Source of the DNA: JBGQDM01 sp041495845 | GTDB taxonomy: Bacteria > Acidobacteriota > Terriglobia > Terriglobales > Acidobacteriaceae | NCBI GenBank assembly: GCA_041495845.1 | Contig: JBGQDM010000150.1 | Location: 1 to 5,992, forward strand | Reading direction: 5' to 3' | Length of the DNA stretch: 5,992 nucleotides | Shown: piece after piece, positions 1 to 5,992 of the stretch | How positions within the stretch are numbered: position 1 is the first letter of the stretch | Layout of the letters: each line of letters begins with the position of its first letter | The notes under the pieces: model-generated | The model's input: the letters and a program-made list of their open reading frames with translations, nothing else | What the model was told of the DNA's origin: nothing | Database searches by the model: none | Translations under genes and position numbers: made by a program

Positions 1-4
1 AGCG

Positions 5-454
5 GTGGGTCCACAGGCCCCGACCAGCCACGCGGAAGAGGTGGTGCGGGCGGCCTGCCAGGAATTGCAGGTGTTGCGCAAGCAACGCGCCGACATCATG
101 AAGCGAATCAGCACGGTGAAGCAGACCATCGTTGGCCTGGCCGCGCTTTTTGACGGCCTGATTACGCCCGAAGACGTGTTGGGCATGAGTTCGCGAAAAA
201 CGCGGGGCCGCCAAGTGGGCCTGACGAATGCCTGCCGCATGGCGCTGATGCAGTCCCAGACTTCGCTGCGTTCGCACCAGGTCCGCGAACGGCTGCGGGC
301 ACAAGGTCTCTCACTCGATCAGCACAAAGATCCCATCGCGACGGTCACCACCATCCTGAACCGGCTGGTAGACTATGGCGAAGCACAGAGCGTGGTGCTG
401 GCCGATGGGAAGAGAGCCTGGCAATGGGCGGCGGAGAGTTCCGCCGTCGAATAG
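5..454 (+). CDS. Hypothetical protein, coiled coil plus winged-helix-like domain (possibly 5' partial)
   Basis: I do not recognise a named family. The visible protein is 149 residues if it starts at the GTG at position 5. The frame is open to the window edge, so the true start may lie outside; no ribosome binding site can be seen. Residues about 10-48 are rich in charged and aliphatic residues spaced like a short coiled coil. A basic linker (about 62-70) follows. Residues about 73-143 look like a winged helix: helix LTNACRMALM, helix HQVRERLRAQG, then PIATVTTILNRLVDYGE, and a strand ending in the aromatic WQW. The pattern resembles HARE-HTH-type DNA-binding modules, which suggests a small DNA-binding or dimerising protein, but this is inference. 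The gene ends 152 bases before the response regulator's start, on the same strand, so co-transcription is possible but not shown. Confidence 0.7.
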   Translation: MGPQAPTSHAEEVVRAACQELQVLRKQRADIMKRISTVKQTIVGLAALFDGLITPEDVLGMSSRKTRGRQVGLTNACRMALMQSQTSLRSHQVRERLRAQGLSLDQHKDPIATVTTILNRLVDYGEAQSVVLADGKRAWQWAAESSAVE

Positions 455-462
455 ACCGACGG
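444..462 (+). terminator. Weak hairpin over the stop codon of the first gene
   Basis: CCGTCG (444-449) pairs perfectly with CGACGG (457-462) across a 7-base loop that contains the TAG stop. The bases after it, TCGTTGTCG, are only mildly T-rich. It could be a weak terminator or may be chance in GC-rich DNA. Confidence 0.2.
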
Positions 463-590
463 TCGTTGTCGCGTGGGCGGCACGGTGCGCGCGGACGACG
501 ATAGCGCGTGATCGCAGGCAACCCGCCAGACATCATGGACATCTCTTCGCAAACGTTTTCCCCATCCCACCGTCTAATAGGGCCAGGCTC

Positions 591-601
591 GGAGGGAGGG
601 G
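591..601 (+). promoter_or_regulatory. Ribosome binding site of the LytTR response regulator
   Basis: The purine run GGAGGGAGGGG lies just before the ATG at 607. It decides the start: the frame is open further upstream to a GTG at 508, but that codon has no comparable site and would add 33 residues unlike any receiver domain. An in-frame GTG at 601 is 5 bases after the last GGAGG-like core and is a possible alternative that adds two residues. Confidence 0.75.
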
Positions 602-606
602 TGTCG

Positions 607-1368
607 ATGGCTGTCCGCGTCTTGATCGTGGATGACGAGCCGCTGGCGCGCAAGCGAGTCCGCGATCTGTTGCAGGACGATGCCGAGATTGAAGTGGTGG
701 GCGAATGTTCCACCAGCGAAGCTGCAGTGGCTGCCGCTTTGGAGCACAAGCCGGACCTGGTTTTTCTCGATGTGCAGATGCCGGAAGCCGACGGCTTTGC
801 CTTTCTCGAAGGCATTCGCGGCGAGAAAATGCCGGCTGTCATCTTTGTTACCGCCCATGACAAATACGCCCTCCGCGCCTTCGACAGCCAGGCGATGGAC
901 TATCTGCTGAAGCCCTTCAGCGAAGACCGCTTCCGCCAGGCGTTGCAACGCGCCAAAGAACAAATCCGTCATGGGAACGCCGCGCTTTCTGCCGAGCGCC
1001 TGGCTGAGCTGCTCCGGCAAACGCAGCAGCCGAATAAATTTTCCGACCGGCTGGTGATCAAGACCGGCGGCCGCGTGCTGTTTGTGAAGACGGGGGAGAT
1101 TGATTACGTCGAAGCGGCGGGTAACTATCTGGTTCTGCACATGGGCAAGGAAAAGCACTTGATCCGCGACACTATGCTCAACCTGGAAGCGCGGCTTGAT
1201 CCCGAGCGTTTCTTGCGCACCCATCGTTCGACCATCGTCAACATCGAGCGCATCAAAGAACTCCAACCGTGGTTCGGCGGCGAATATCAAGTGTTGTTGC
1301 GTGATGGAAGAAAGCTGACGCTCAGTCGCACCTATCGCGCTCGAGTACAAAAGCTGCTGGAGAAGTAG
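607..1368 (+). CDS. Two-component response regulator, REC-LytTR (LytR/AlgR family)
   Basis: This is a cytoplasmic DNA-binding response regulator of 253 residues, the usual length for the family. The receiver domain spans about residues 1-120, beginning MAVRVLIVDDEPLARKR. The expected functional residues are all present: acidic pair D9/D10, phospho-acceptor D55 in FLDVQMP, T82 in FVTAHD, and K102 in LLKPF. A charged helical linker covers about 121-145. The LytTR domain spans about 147-250, with the typical IDYVEAAGNYLVLH, FLRTHRSTIVNIERI and LTLSRTYRARV blocks. Proteins of this type are phosphorylated by LytS/YehU-type membrane kinases and bind direct-repeat sites in promoters. No kinase gene adjoins it here; a kinase of the matching type lies about 4 kb away on the other strand. 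The target genes are unknown. The ATG at 607 is chosen for its ribosome binding site and the conserved N-terminus. Confidence 0.95.
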   Translation: MAVRVLIVDDEPLARKRVRDLLQDDAEIEVVGECSTSEAAVAAALEHKPDLVFLDVQMPEADGFAFLEGIRGEKMPAVIFVTAHDKYALRAFDSQAMDYLLKPFSEDRFRQALQRAKEQIRHGNAALSAERLAELLRQTQQPNKFSDRLVIKTGGRVLFVKTGEIDYVEAAGNYLVLHMGKEKHLIRDTMLNLEARLDPERFLRTHRSTIVNIERIKELQPWFGGEYQVLLRDGRKLTLSRTYRARVQKLLEK

Positions 1369-1387
1369 ACAGGCGATACAAGCACAC

Positions 1388-1430
1388 CGCGTCTCGTTAT
1401 ATTTTTCGAAGCGCGACGCGTCTTATTTCT
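1388..1430 (+). terminator. Probable Rho-independent terminator after the response regulator
   Basis: The arm 1388-1398 pairs with 1410-1420. CGCGTC pairs with GACGCG, and the stem extends inward by four more pairs (one wobble) past one mismatch, leaving an 11-base AT-rich loop. The T-rich run TCTTATTTCT (1421-1430) follows directly. It sits 20 bases after the response regulator's stop, the expected place for a transcript end. Confidence 0.55.
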
Positions 1431-1565
1431 CAGAGATCACCTCCCGAAAAACATATTGCGCTGCCCAGCGCGACTATCTGTGCGGAGCCAGCACAGCATT
1501 CCGTCACTTCGCAAGTGCGCTTCGTCCCGCAATCGAAGTGGCAGCAATAGTGCTTAGTAATTCGC

Positions 1566-1597
1566 GTTGCACTTTTTCCCCATCAAGAACGTGCAAC
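1566..1597 (+). promoter_or_regulatory. Hairpin next to the receptor's ribosome binding site
   Basis: GTTGCAC (1566-1572) and GTGCAAC (1591-1597) are perfect reverse complements separated by 18 bases. The right arm ends one base before the AAGGAG at 1598-1603. In RNA, this 7-pair stem would stand immediately upstream of the ribosome binding site and could affect ribosome access. As DNA, it could be an operator. Both roles are inference. Confidence 0.35.
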
Positions 1598-1603
1598 AAG
1601 GAG
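1598..1603 (+). promoter_or_regulatory. Ribosome binding site of the TonB-dependent receptor gene
   Basis: AAGGAG with an 8-base spacer to the ATG at 1612. It decides the start over an in-frame TTG at 1567, because the ATG is followed directly by a proper signal peptide. Confidence 0.85.
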
Positions 1604-1611
1604 TTATTGTC

Positions 1612-2304
1612 ATGAGCTTTTGGAACAAGCTGTTGTTGACACTGTTCTTGCTCGTGCCGGCGGCGATGCTGGGGCAAACGGGATCCATCACGGGCACGGT
1701 AACGGACGCGACGGGCGCGGTGGTGCAGGGTGCCAGCGTGAAGGCAACGAACACGGCCACGGCCGCCGTGAGCAGCACCGAGACCAATGGAACCGGCAAC
1801 TATACAATTTCCAGTCTTCCGGTCGGATCCTACGCGGTGACCTTCGAAAAACAGGGGTTCCGTTCGGCGAAGTTCGGCAACGTCGTCGTCAGCGTGTCGC
1901 AGGTGCTGCCGCTGAACGCACAGTTCCAGGTGGGGAGTGCCCAGGATACGGTTACGGTGAACACGGAGATTTCGGCACCGGTGGAGACCGAAAGTTCGCA
2001 AGTCAGCAACCTGGTTGACAGCCAGCGACTGAAAGCTCTGCCGCTGATCACGCGGAACCCGTACGAGTTGATCTTGCTCTCGCCAGGCACGCAACAGAGC
2101 AACGGCAACGGCGGATTCAACGTCAACGGGTCACGCGACCGCAACAACAACTTTCTGCTTGACGGGGTGGACAATAACGACACCTCGGTGCCGGGCGGAG
2201 GCGGGAGTCAAGTACTCAGCATCAACCCGGAGGCGCCGAAGAATTCCGCATCATCACCAACAACTTTAATGCCGAGTATGGGCGCAATACCGGAGCCATC
2301 GTAG
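1612..2304 (+). CDS. N-terminal receptor fragment: signal peptide, regulatory-like domain, start of plug
   Basis: This is the only part translatable from the ribosome binding site as the sequence stands; it would give 230 residues. Residues 1-21 are a signal peptide: MSFWNK, a hydrophobic core LLLTLFLLVPAAM, and likely cleavage after LG. The regulatory-like domain follows, with the typical GSITGTVTDATGAVVQGASV start and the NYTISSLPVGSYAVTFEKQGF block. The plug begins near residue 124 (VETESSQVSNLVDSQRLKALPL) and contains the hallmark FNVNGSRDRNNNFLLDGVDN. True homology ends after INPEA (codon 2233-2235). The last 22 or so residues, ending in GAIPEPS, are frameshifted junk before the TAG at 2302-2304. 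The product could be secreted to the periplasm but could not form a barrel. Confidence 0.8.
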   Translation: MSFWNKLLLTLFLLVPAAMLGQTGSITGTVTDATGAVVQGASVKATNTATAAVSSTETNGTGNYTISSLPVGSYAVTFEKQGFRSAKFGNVVVSVSQVLPLNAQFQVGSAQDTVTVNTEISAPVETESSQVSNLVDSQRLKALPLITRNPYELILLSPGTQQSNGNGGFNVNGSRDRNNNFLLDGVDNNDTSVPGGGGSQVLSINPEAPKNSASSPTTLMPSMGAIPEPS

Positions 2305-2942
2305 GCGCTGTTACCAAGAGTGGAACCAACAAAATCCACTTCGACGCCTACTTCTTCGGTCGCTACAACAAGATCGGTGGCGCGCGCGACTGGTTCAATC
2401 CAACGACGGGGCCGAACGCAGGTCCGCAGAACCCTTACGTGCGCAATCAGTTTGGTTACTCCGTAGGCGGCCCGATCTGGAAGAACAAGACGTTCTTCTT
2501 CTTCAACCAGGAGTTCCAGCGGTTTCCCACCGCGCAGACTCAGAATGCGGTCGTACCTACGGCCCAATTTTTGACCGGCAAGTTCACCTGGCACGGGTTC
2601 GGACAAGACACAACCGATCCCAACAACCCACGGACGATTCCCGTGAGCGTAAATGTGGATCTGACACCGGGCTCGGCACAAAACCAGTTCTTCGCGGGTG
2701 ATGTTTTCGGTTCTGGGGCTTCTCCGGACCTGGATCCGATCATGGCGAAGGTCTTCGCCCTGTACCCAGCGGCACAGACCCTGAGCGGAGACGGGATGAG
2801 TGGGTTGGTGTTCTTCCCGGATTCGTCGAACACCCGTAGCTATCAGGCGACGGCGAAAATCGACCACCGCTTTACCGAGCAGGAAGTTCTAAACATAACG
2901 CTTCGGGTACGACCCGTCCAGCGACCCGAGCCCGTTCTTTGA
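2238..2942 (+). pseudogene. Receptor fragment in the shifted frame: end of plug and first barrel strands
   Basis: In this frame the family sequence resumes exactly at EEFRIITNNFNAEYGRN and continues through GAVTKSGTN, the usual plug-to-barrel junction. It then runs into FGYSVGGPIWKNKTFFFFNQE, a hallmark of Oar-like receptors (first strands). It ends with KIDHRFTEQEVLNI, after which homology shifts back to the original frame at CGC (2899); the remaining residues to the TGA at 2940-2942 are out of frame. No ribosome binding site or credible start exists, so it is not an independent gene. Confidence 0.85.
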
Positions 2943-3915
2943 CGCGACCCTGCCGAACAATGTGGGGAGCACCGCAGCCACCAGTATCGGCAAGGGGCTG
3001 GCGGCCAATCTCGCATCGACTTTCCATTCCACTCTGATCAACAGCTTCAGCTTCAACTGGAACCACATCAACGCGGACTTTGCCTGTACCGGCCTTGATG
3101 TCCTGAACAATCCCTACCCCTTAGATCAGTTTGGTCATGGTTCAGAATTTGTCATGGGGCCGTTCAGTAGCTTTGCCTGCGGCCGCGGGGCTCTGCTGGC
3201 GGACGGACAGGGGCGTAGCACGGGTACAACCAGCTACGCGGACACTCTCACCTGGGTGAAAGGGGCCCACACCTGGAAGTTCGGCGCAGAATTCCGCTAC
3301 ATTCACGAACGCGGTGCCAGCAACTTTACGCAACGGCGGCAGATTAATTCCACCACCGGAACGAGCTTTGGCGGCTTTGACGTAATCGGCGGCGGTAACA
3401 CGGTTACGGCAGACAATCCCGGGGACACGCTGGATCCGAGCACCGTGAACTTTACCACGCTGAGCGATGCTGCTAGCGCGTGGTATGGGCTGGTGGTGGG
3501 CGATACGCAAGCGCAATTCTTCAATAAAGACCAGACTCGCCGCGGCGACGATTCCAAGCTCTACATCCAGCATGAGTACGGCTTCTACGGCCAGGATAGC
3601 TGGAAGGTGCGCCGGAACTTTACCCTAAATCTGGGGCTGCGCTACCAGTTCAACAGCGTGCCCTATGAGAAGAACGGTGTGATGTCGAACTTATACACCG
3701 ATCCGAAGTCCGCCCCAGTGGTGTTCCAGACTGCCGGTCCGGGCACCGGGCGGTTGTTCTACAACAACGACTTCTCCAACATCGAGCCTCGGGTCGGCTT
3801 CTCGTGGGATCCGTGGAATGACGGCAAGACGGCAGTCCGGGCGTCGTTCGGGATTTTCCACGACCGCAATTTCGGCAACCTGTTCGGCAATTCGCGCGGC
3901 AACCCGCCATTCTAG
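2899..3915 (+). pseudogene. Receptor fragment back in the first frame: central barrel, ending at a nonsense TAG
   Basis: The family sequence continues as RFGYDPSSDPSPFFDATLP and then LINSFSFNWNHI. The barrel hallmarks HTWKFGAEFRYIHER, YGFYGQDSWKVRRNFTLNLG and RYQF follow, and then IEPRVGFSWDPWNDGKTAVR and ASFGIFHDR. The last coding residues are GNPPF before TAG (3913-3915). The GTG at 2962 has no ribosome binding site. Confidence 0.85.
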
Positions 3916-5223
3916 GCGACGTATGCCTCCCAGCCGTTTGACACGCTGAACAACGTACTGTTTGACAGCGGCTTTTTCCCGGCCCAGCCGCCGAATCAGC
4001 CGTTCGACCCGAGCATTGCAGATGGCGCGTTGCAATTCCCGCTCATCTTTGCCAGAAATTTCCGCAACTCCCTCGTGAACAGCTGGTACCTGGGCGTGCA
4101 GCGCGAACTGCCGTGGCAGATCGTAGCCGATGTCGCCTACGTTGCAAACCAGGGTCACCACATTTTCCGGGATGTGGATCCAAACCCGCCACAACCCGCT
4201 CTGGTGGCCGCTTTGTTAGCTGCTTGCGATGGTGTGACTCCGTTTACGAACATCAACGGACAACAGAGAGTGTGCTTTAGCGGACAGGCTGCTGTGGATG
4301 CCCAAGTTGCCGATCAGGTTAGCGGAGCGGGAAATCTGTATTCTGGCTTCGAGTCCGGCAGGCTGCCGTTCAATGCGGTGGCGCATAATGCCATCGGCCG
4401 CAGTGTTTCCGGCTCTGCTGTGTTAGTGACTTCGGATGCCAACGCCAACTACAATTCGCTGCAAGTGAAGCTTACGAAACGCTTGCAGCACGGGCTGCAA
4501 GTGCAGGGCGCCTATACCTGGTCGCACGCGATTGACGATTCCAACGATCCCATCGTGCCGGGTGGTGCAGGGGTTGCGTTTGCTCGCAACCCGCTGAACC
4601 CGGCCCAAGACCGGGGCAACTCGGACCACGACATCCGACACGTGGCGGTCATCAACTACATTTGGGAATTGCCCTTTGGCCGAGGCAAGTCCTATGCCAG
4701 CAGTGGTGTGATCGGGCGCATCCTGGAGGGTTTCGAGTTCTCTGGGGTTGTCACCATGCAGTCTGGCAGGGCCTTCGACATCATTGGCCAGGTTGACAGC
4801 CAGCGCGTGGGTCGCGTGGGCCGCACGGACGTAACTGGAAATCCTTTCGGGCCGACGCCGGAAGGCACAACATTCCAGCCGGGGACCAAGATTTTCTTCA
4901 CCAACCCCGGGGCCTTCTCCAATCCACCCTTCGATCGAGCCGGGAACGTGGGACGCAACTTGTTTCATGGGCCGAACTTCTTCAACTCGGACTTTTCCCT
5001 GTCGAAGAAGACCAAGTTGACGGAGCGGCGAGCCGTGGAAACCCGCCTCGAAGTCTACAACCTGTTTAACCGCCCGAATTTCACAACGCCGGGCGAAGGG
5101 GACGGAGGCTTGGGGAACGGCCTTAATTCCGGGCTGTTCGGCGTCATTACCTCCACTGTCGGTCGCCCCGATGGCACCACGGGCGCCCGTCAACTGCAGA
5201 TGGCAGCCAAGCTGACCTTCTAG
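3916..5223 (+). pseudogene. Receptor fragment: C-terminal barrel after the nonsense codon
   Basis: The frame continues without a gap as ATYASQPFDTLNNVLFDSGF and runs to the natural stop. Hallmarks are NSWYLGVQRELPWQIVADVAYV, NYNSLQVKLTKRLQHGLQ (near residue 946 of the whole), GAYTWSHAIDDSNDP, GNSDHDIRHVAVINYIWELP, and the terminal strand RQLQMAAKLTF. Two cysteines (AACDG and RVCFSG) about 20 residues apart lie in a probable surface loop and could form a disulphide. There is no plausible restart codon with a ribosome binding site. Confidence 0.85.
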
Positions 5224-5244
5224 CAGAAGTGGAGCGTACAACCT

Positions 5245-5280
5245 TCGGGCGGCTGCGTGAGCAGCCGCCCGATTTCTTTT
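5245..5280 (+). terminator. Strong Rho-independent terminator of the receptor gene
   Basis: A perfect 12-pair stem runs TCGGGCGGCTGC (5245-5256) / GCAGCCGCCCGA (5261-5272), capped by a GTGA tetraloop and followed by TTTCTTTT (5273-5280). It starts 22 bases after the receptor's stop codon. There is no matching T-run for the opposite strand, so it appears to work in the + direction only. Confidence 0.93.
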
Positions 5281-5308
5281 CTGCCATCACCGCGAGCCCC
5301 AGGCCAGC

Positions 5309-5334
5309 CACGGATTGCACGGATGTTCACGGAT
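5309..5334. repeat. Triple CACGGAT direct repeat
   Basis: CACGGAT occurs at 5309-5315, 5318-5324 and 5328-5334, with 9- and 10-base periods. From memory, similar clustered CACGGAT units recur between genes in environmental bacterial genomes; their function is unknown. Confidence 0.6.
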
Positions 5335-5395
5335 CAAAGTCAATTGTGGCGGTGCGTGCAACGAGGCATTCTGGCGCTTCCCGACAAGTTGCATC

Positions 5396-5421
5396 GATCC
5401 TTCGCTGCGCTCAGGATGACA
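5396..5421. repeat. Dispersed intergenic repeat (GATCCTTCGC...GGATGACA type)
   Basis: A 26-base unit starting GATCCTTCGCTGCGCTCAGG and ending ATGACA. ATCCT (5397-5401) and AGGAT (5413-5417) form an inverted pair. This unit is known to me as a widespread intergenic repeat that, when wrongly translated, gives peptides such as ILRCAQDD, as it does here on the + strand. It sits between the two convergent genes. Confidence 0.6.
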
Positions 5422-5445
5422 AATTCGTAAGAAGTTCAAGAGGTT

Positions 5446-5992
5446 CTACGCCAGGCTCTGGGCTGCGTCTTTGTCGATCGCGGCGAGGGAGTCGGCCTCA
5501 GATTCGTTGTCGGCCGCCGCTTCCGTCGTGTGGAATGGAATGCGGACACAGGCGTCGGCGCCACCTTCCGAACGGTCTTGCAGCGAGAAGTTGGCTTGGT
5601 CGCCATAGAGTTGTTGCAGGCGCGAGCGCGTGTTGGCCAGGCCCAGACCGGTGCCCGCTTTGACCGCCCGCGGGCGCAGGCTGGGTCCGTCGTTCTGAAC
5701 CCGCAGACAGAGAACGTCCCCTTCGCGGTGGGCGGCGACGAGAATATGTCCCTGGGCCGCTTGACGTCCAATGCCGTGACGCAGCGCGTTTTCTACCAAC
5801 GGTTGCAAAACCATGTTGGGGACGAGCGCGTCGAGTGTTTCCGGCGCCAGCTGCATTTCCACCGTCAGCCGGTCGGCAAAACGTACCTGCTCAATGGCCA
5901 GGTATTGGCCGATAAAGTCGGCTTCATCCTTGAGCGGGACTTCCTGGCGCGCCTGCTGGTCGAGCGTGATGCGGAGCAAATCGCTGAGCCGG
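5446..5992 (-). CDS. Sensor histidine kinase, LytS/YehU type, C-terminal part (5' end beyond window)
   Basis: About 181 residues are visible, reading leftwards from the window's right edge to TAG at 5446-5448. The frame is open at the edge, so the sensor or membrane part and the phospho-accepting His motif lie outside. The first visible stretch, RLSDLLRITLDQ then EVPLKDEADFIGQYLAIEQVRF, is the conserved segment that follows the His motif in the His_kinase family. The ATP-binding domain follows: N box VPNMVLQPLVENALRHGI (about residues 57-74, N68), then VQNDGPS (D101), then the G box GTGLGLANTRSRLQQLYG (about 113-130). The protein ends with an acidic, Ala-rich tail of about 25 residues. Kinases of this type phosphorylate LytTR response regulators and are usually encoded next to one. 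None follows this gene; the only one in view is convergent and about 4 kb away. No clear terminator of its own is seen. Confidence 0.93.
   Translation of the reverse strand, partial: RLSDLLRITLDQQARQEVPLKDEADFIGQYLAIEQVRFADRLTVEMQLAPETLDALVPNMVLQPLVENALRHGIGRQAAQGHILVAAHREGDVLCLRVQNDGPSLRPRAVKAGTGLGLANTRSRLQQLYGDQANFSLQDRSEGGADACVRIPFHTTEAAADNESEADSLAAIDKDAAQSLA

Larger units (their letters stand above)
1369..1611. other. Intergenic region with several inverted repeats
   Basis: No gene is seen. Besides the terminator, it holds the near-perfect palindrome GCGCTG-CC-CAGCGC (1458-1471) and the pair CACTTCG (1505-1511) / CGAAGTG (1534-1540). The left arm of that pair can also fold locally as CACTT-CGC-AAGTG (1505-1517), so two hairpins compete. 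The promoter of the receptor gene should be here, but I cannot pick convincing -35 and -10 boxes. Confidence 0.5.
1612..5223 (+). pseudogene. Oar-like TonB-dependent receptor with carboxypeptidase-regulatory-like domain, disrupted by two frameshifts and a nonsense codon
   Basis: Read through its lesions, this gene encodes about 1203 residues, the full normal length for the large Acidobacteriota TonB-dependent receptors. These sit in the outer membrane as a 22-strand barrel with a plug and import substrates using energy from TonB-ExbB-ExbD; the substrate here cannot be told. Order: signal peptide (1-21), carboxypeptidase-regulatory-like beta-sandwich (about 24-105), plug (about 115-245), barrel (about 246-1203) ending in the family-typical aromatic C-terminus LTF. 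Three lesions break it: a one-base loss at about 2236-2237, a one-base gain at about 2897-2898 that restores the frame, and TAG at 3913-3915 where an ATY-flanked Gln (CAG) is expected. Everything else is clean family sequence, so decay is very recent or the lesions are sequence errors. It has its own ribosome binding site and a strong terminator, so it was probably transcribed alone. Confidence 0.9.

Noticed and set aside
508..606. Longer N-terminus for the response regulator from GTG at 508
   Set aside because: The added 33 residues are unlike a receiver domain, and the strong ribosome binding site at 591-601 points to 607 (or 601).
574..1350. 258-residue antisense reading frame over the response regulator
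   Set aside because: Shadow of a well-conserved GC-rich gene; its protein shows no family features.
1369..1611. LytTR-type direct-repeat binding sites upstream of the receptor
   Set aside because: I looked for paired 9-base GTT-containing repeats and found no convincing pair, so control by the neighbouring regulator is not supported by sequence.
2233..2304. Programmed -1 frameshift in the receptor
   Set aside because: No slippery heptamer (X XXY YYZ) or downstream pseudoknot is evident, and the gene also has a second indel and a nonsense codon, so accidental lesions fit better.
1680..4181. Excess of GGATCC sites (about six) in the receptor gene
   Set aside because: Several arise from Asp-Pro codon pairs (GAT CCG/CCA) that are frequent in this family, so no restriction-related meaning is needed.
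4423..5241. 272-residue antisense reading frame over the receptor's end
   Set aside because: Lies opposite clear receptor barrel sequence and has no ribosome binding site or recognisable domain.
5309..5334. CRISPR-like array
   Set aside because: Repeat units are only 7 bases with 2-3 base gaps; no spacers and no cas genes.
5229..5663. 144-residue + strand reading frame after the receptor
   Set aside because: It runs through the terminator, both intergenic repeats and the antisense of the kinase; the ILRCAQDD peptide marks it as a translated repeat.

Overview
The window looks like a piece of an Acidobacteriota chromosome. I base this on a ~1200-codon Oar-like TonB-dependent receptor with an N-terminal carboxypeptidase-regulatory-like domain, the LytTR/LytS-type signalling genes, a GC-rich composition with clear AAGGAG/GGAGG ribosome binding sites, and dispersed intergenic repeats of a kind common in such genomes. 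This assignment is inference from family knowledge, not from a search.

Layout, left to right. Positions 5-454 (+) encode a small coiled-coil plus winged-helix-like protein of unknown function, possibly cut by the window edge. Positions 607-1368 (+) encode an intact REC-LytTR response regulator with all key phospho-acceptor residues, followed by a probable terminator at 1388-1430. A ~240-base gap (1369-1611) holds that terminator and several inverted repeats, then a good Shine-Dalgarno. Positions 1612-5223 (+) are a complete but broken TonB-dependent receptor gene. It has a one-base loss near 2236, a one-base gain near 2898 that restores the frame, and an in-frame TAG at 3913-3915. A very strong Rho-independent terminator follows at 5245-5280. 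The gap 5281-5445 has no gene but carries a triple CACGGAT repeat and a 26-base dispersed repeat. Positions 5446-5992 (-) hold the C-terminal ATPase part of a LytS/YehU-type sensor histidine kinase that runs off the right edge.

How they relate: the response regulator and the kinase belong to families that normally pair as a two-component system, but here they lie on opposite strands about 4 kb apart with the receptor gene between them. The receptor would import an unknown substrate across the outer membrane using TonB energy. As read, it makes only a ~230-residue secreted fragment, so it is either a young pseudogene or a product of sequence errors. I see no mobile element, CRISPR array, RNA gene or new defence-type system. 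The most interesting points are the three lesions in the receptor, the hairpin next to its ribosome binding site, and the split two-component arrangement.
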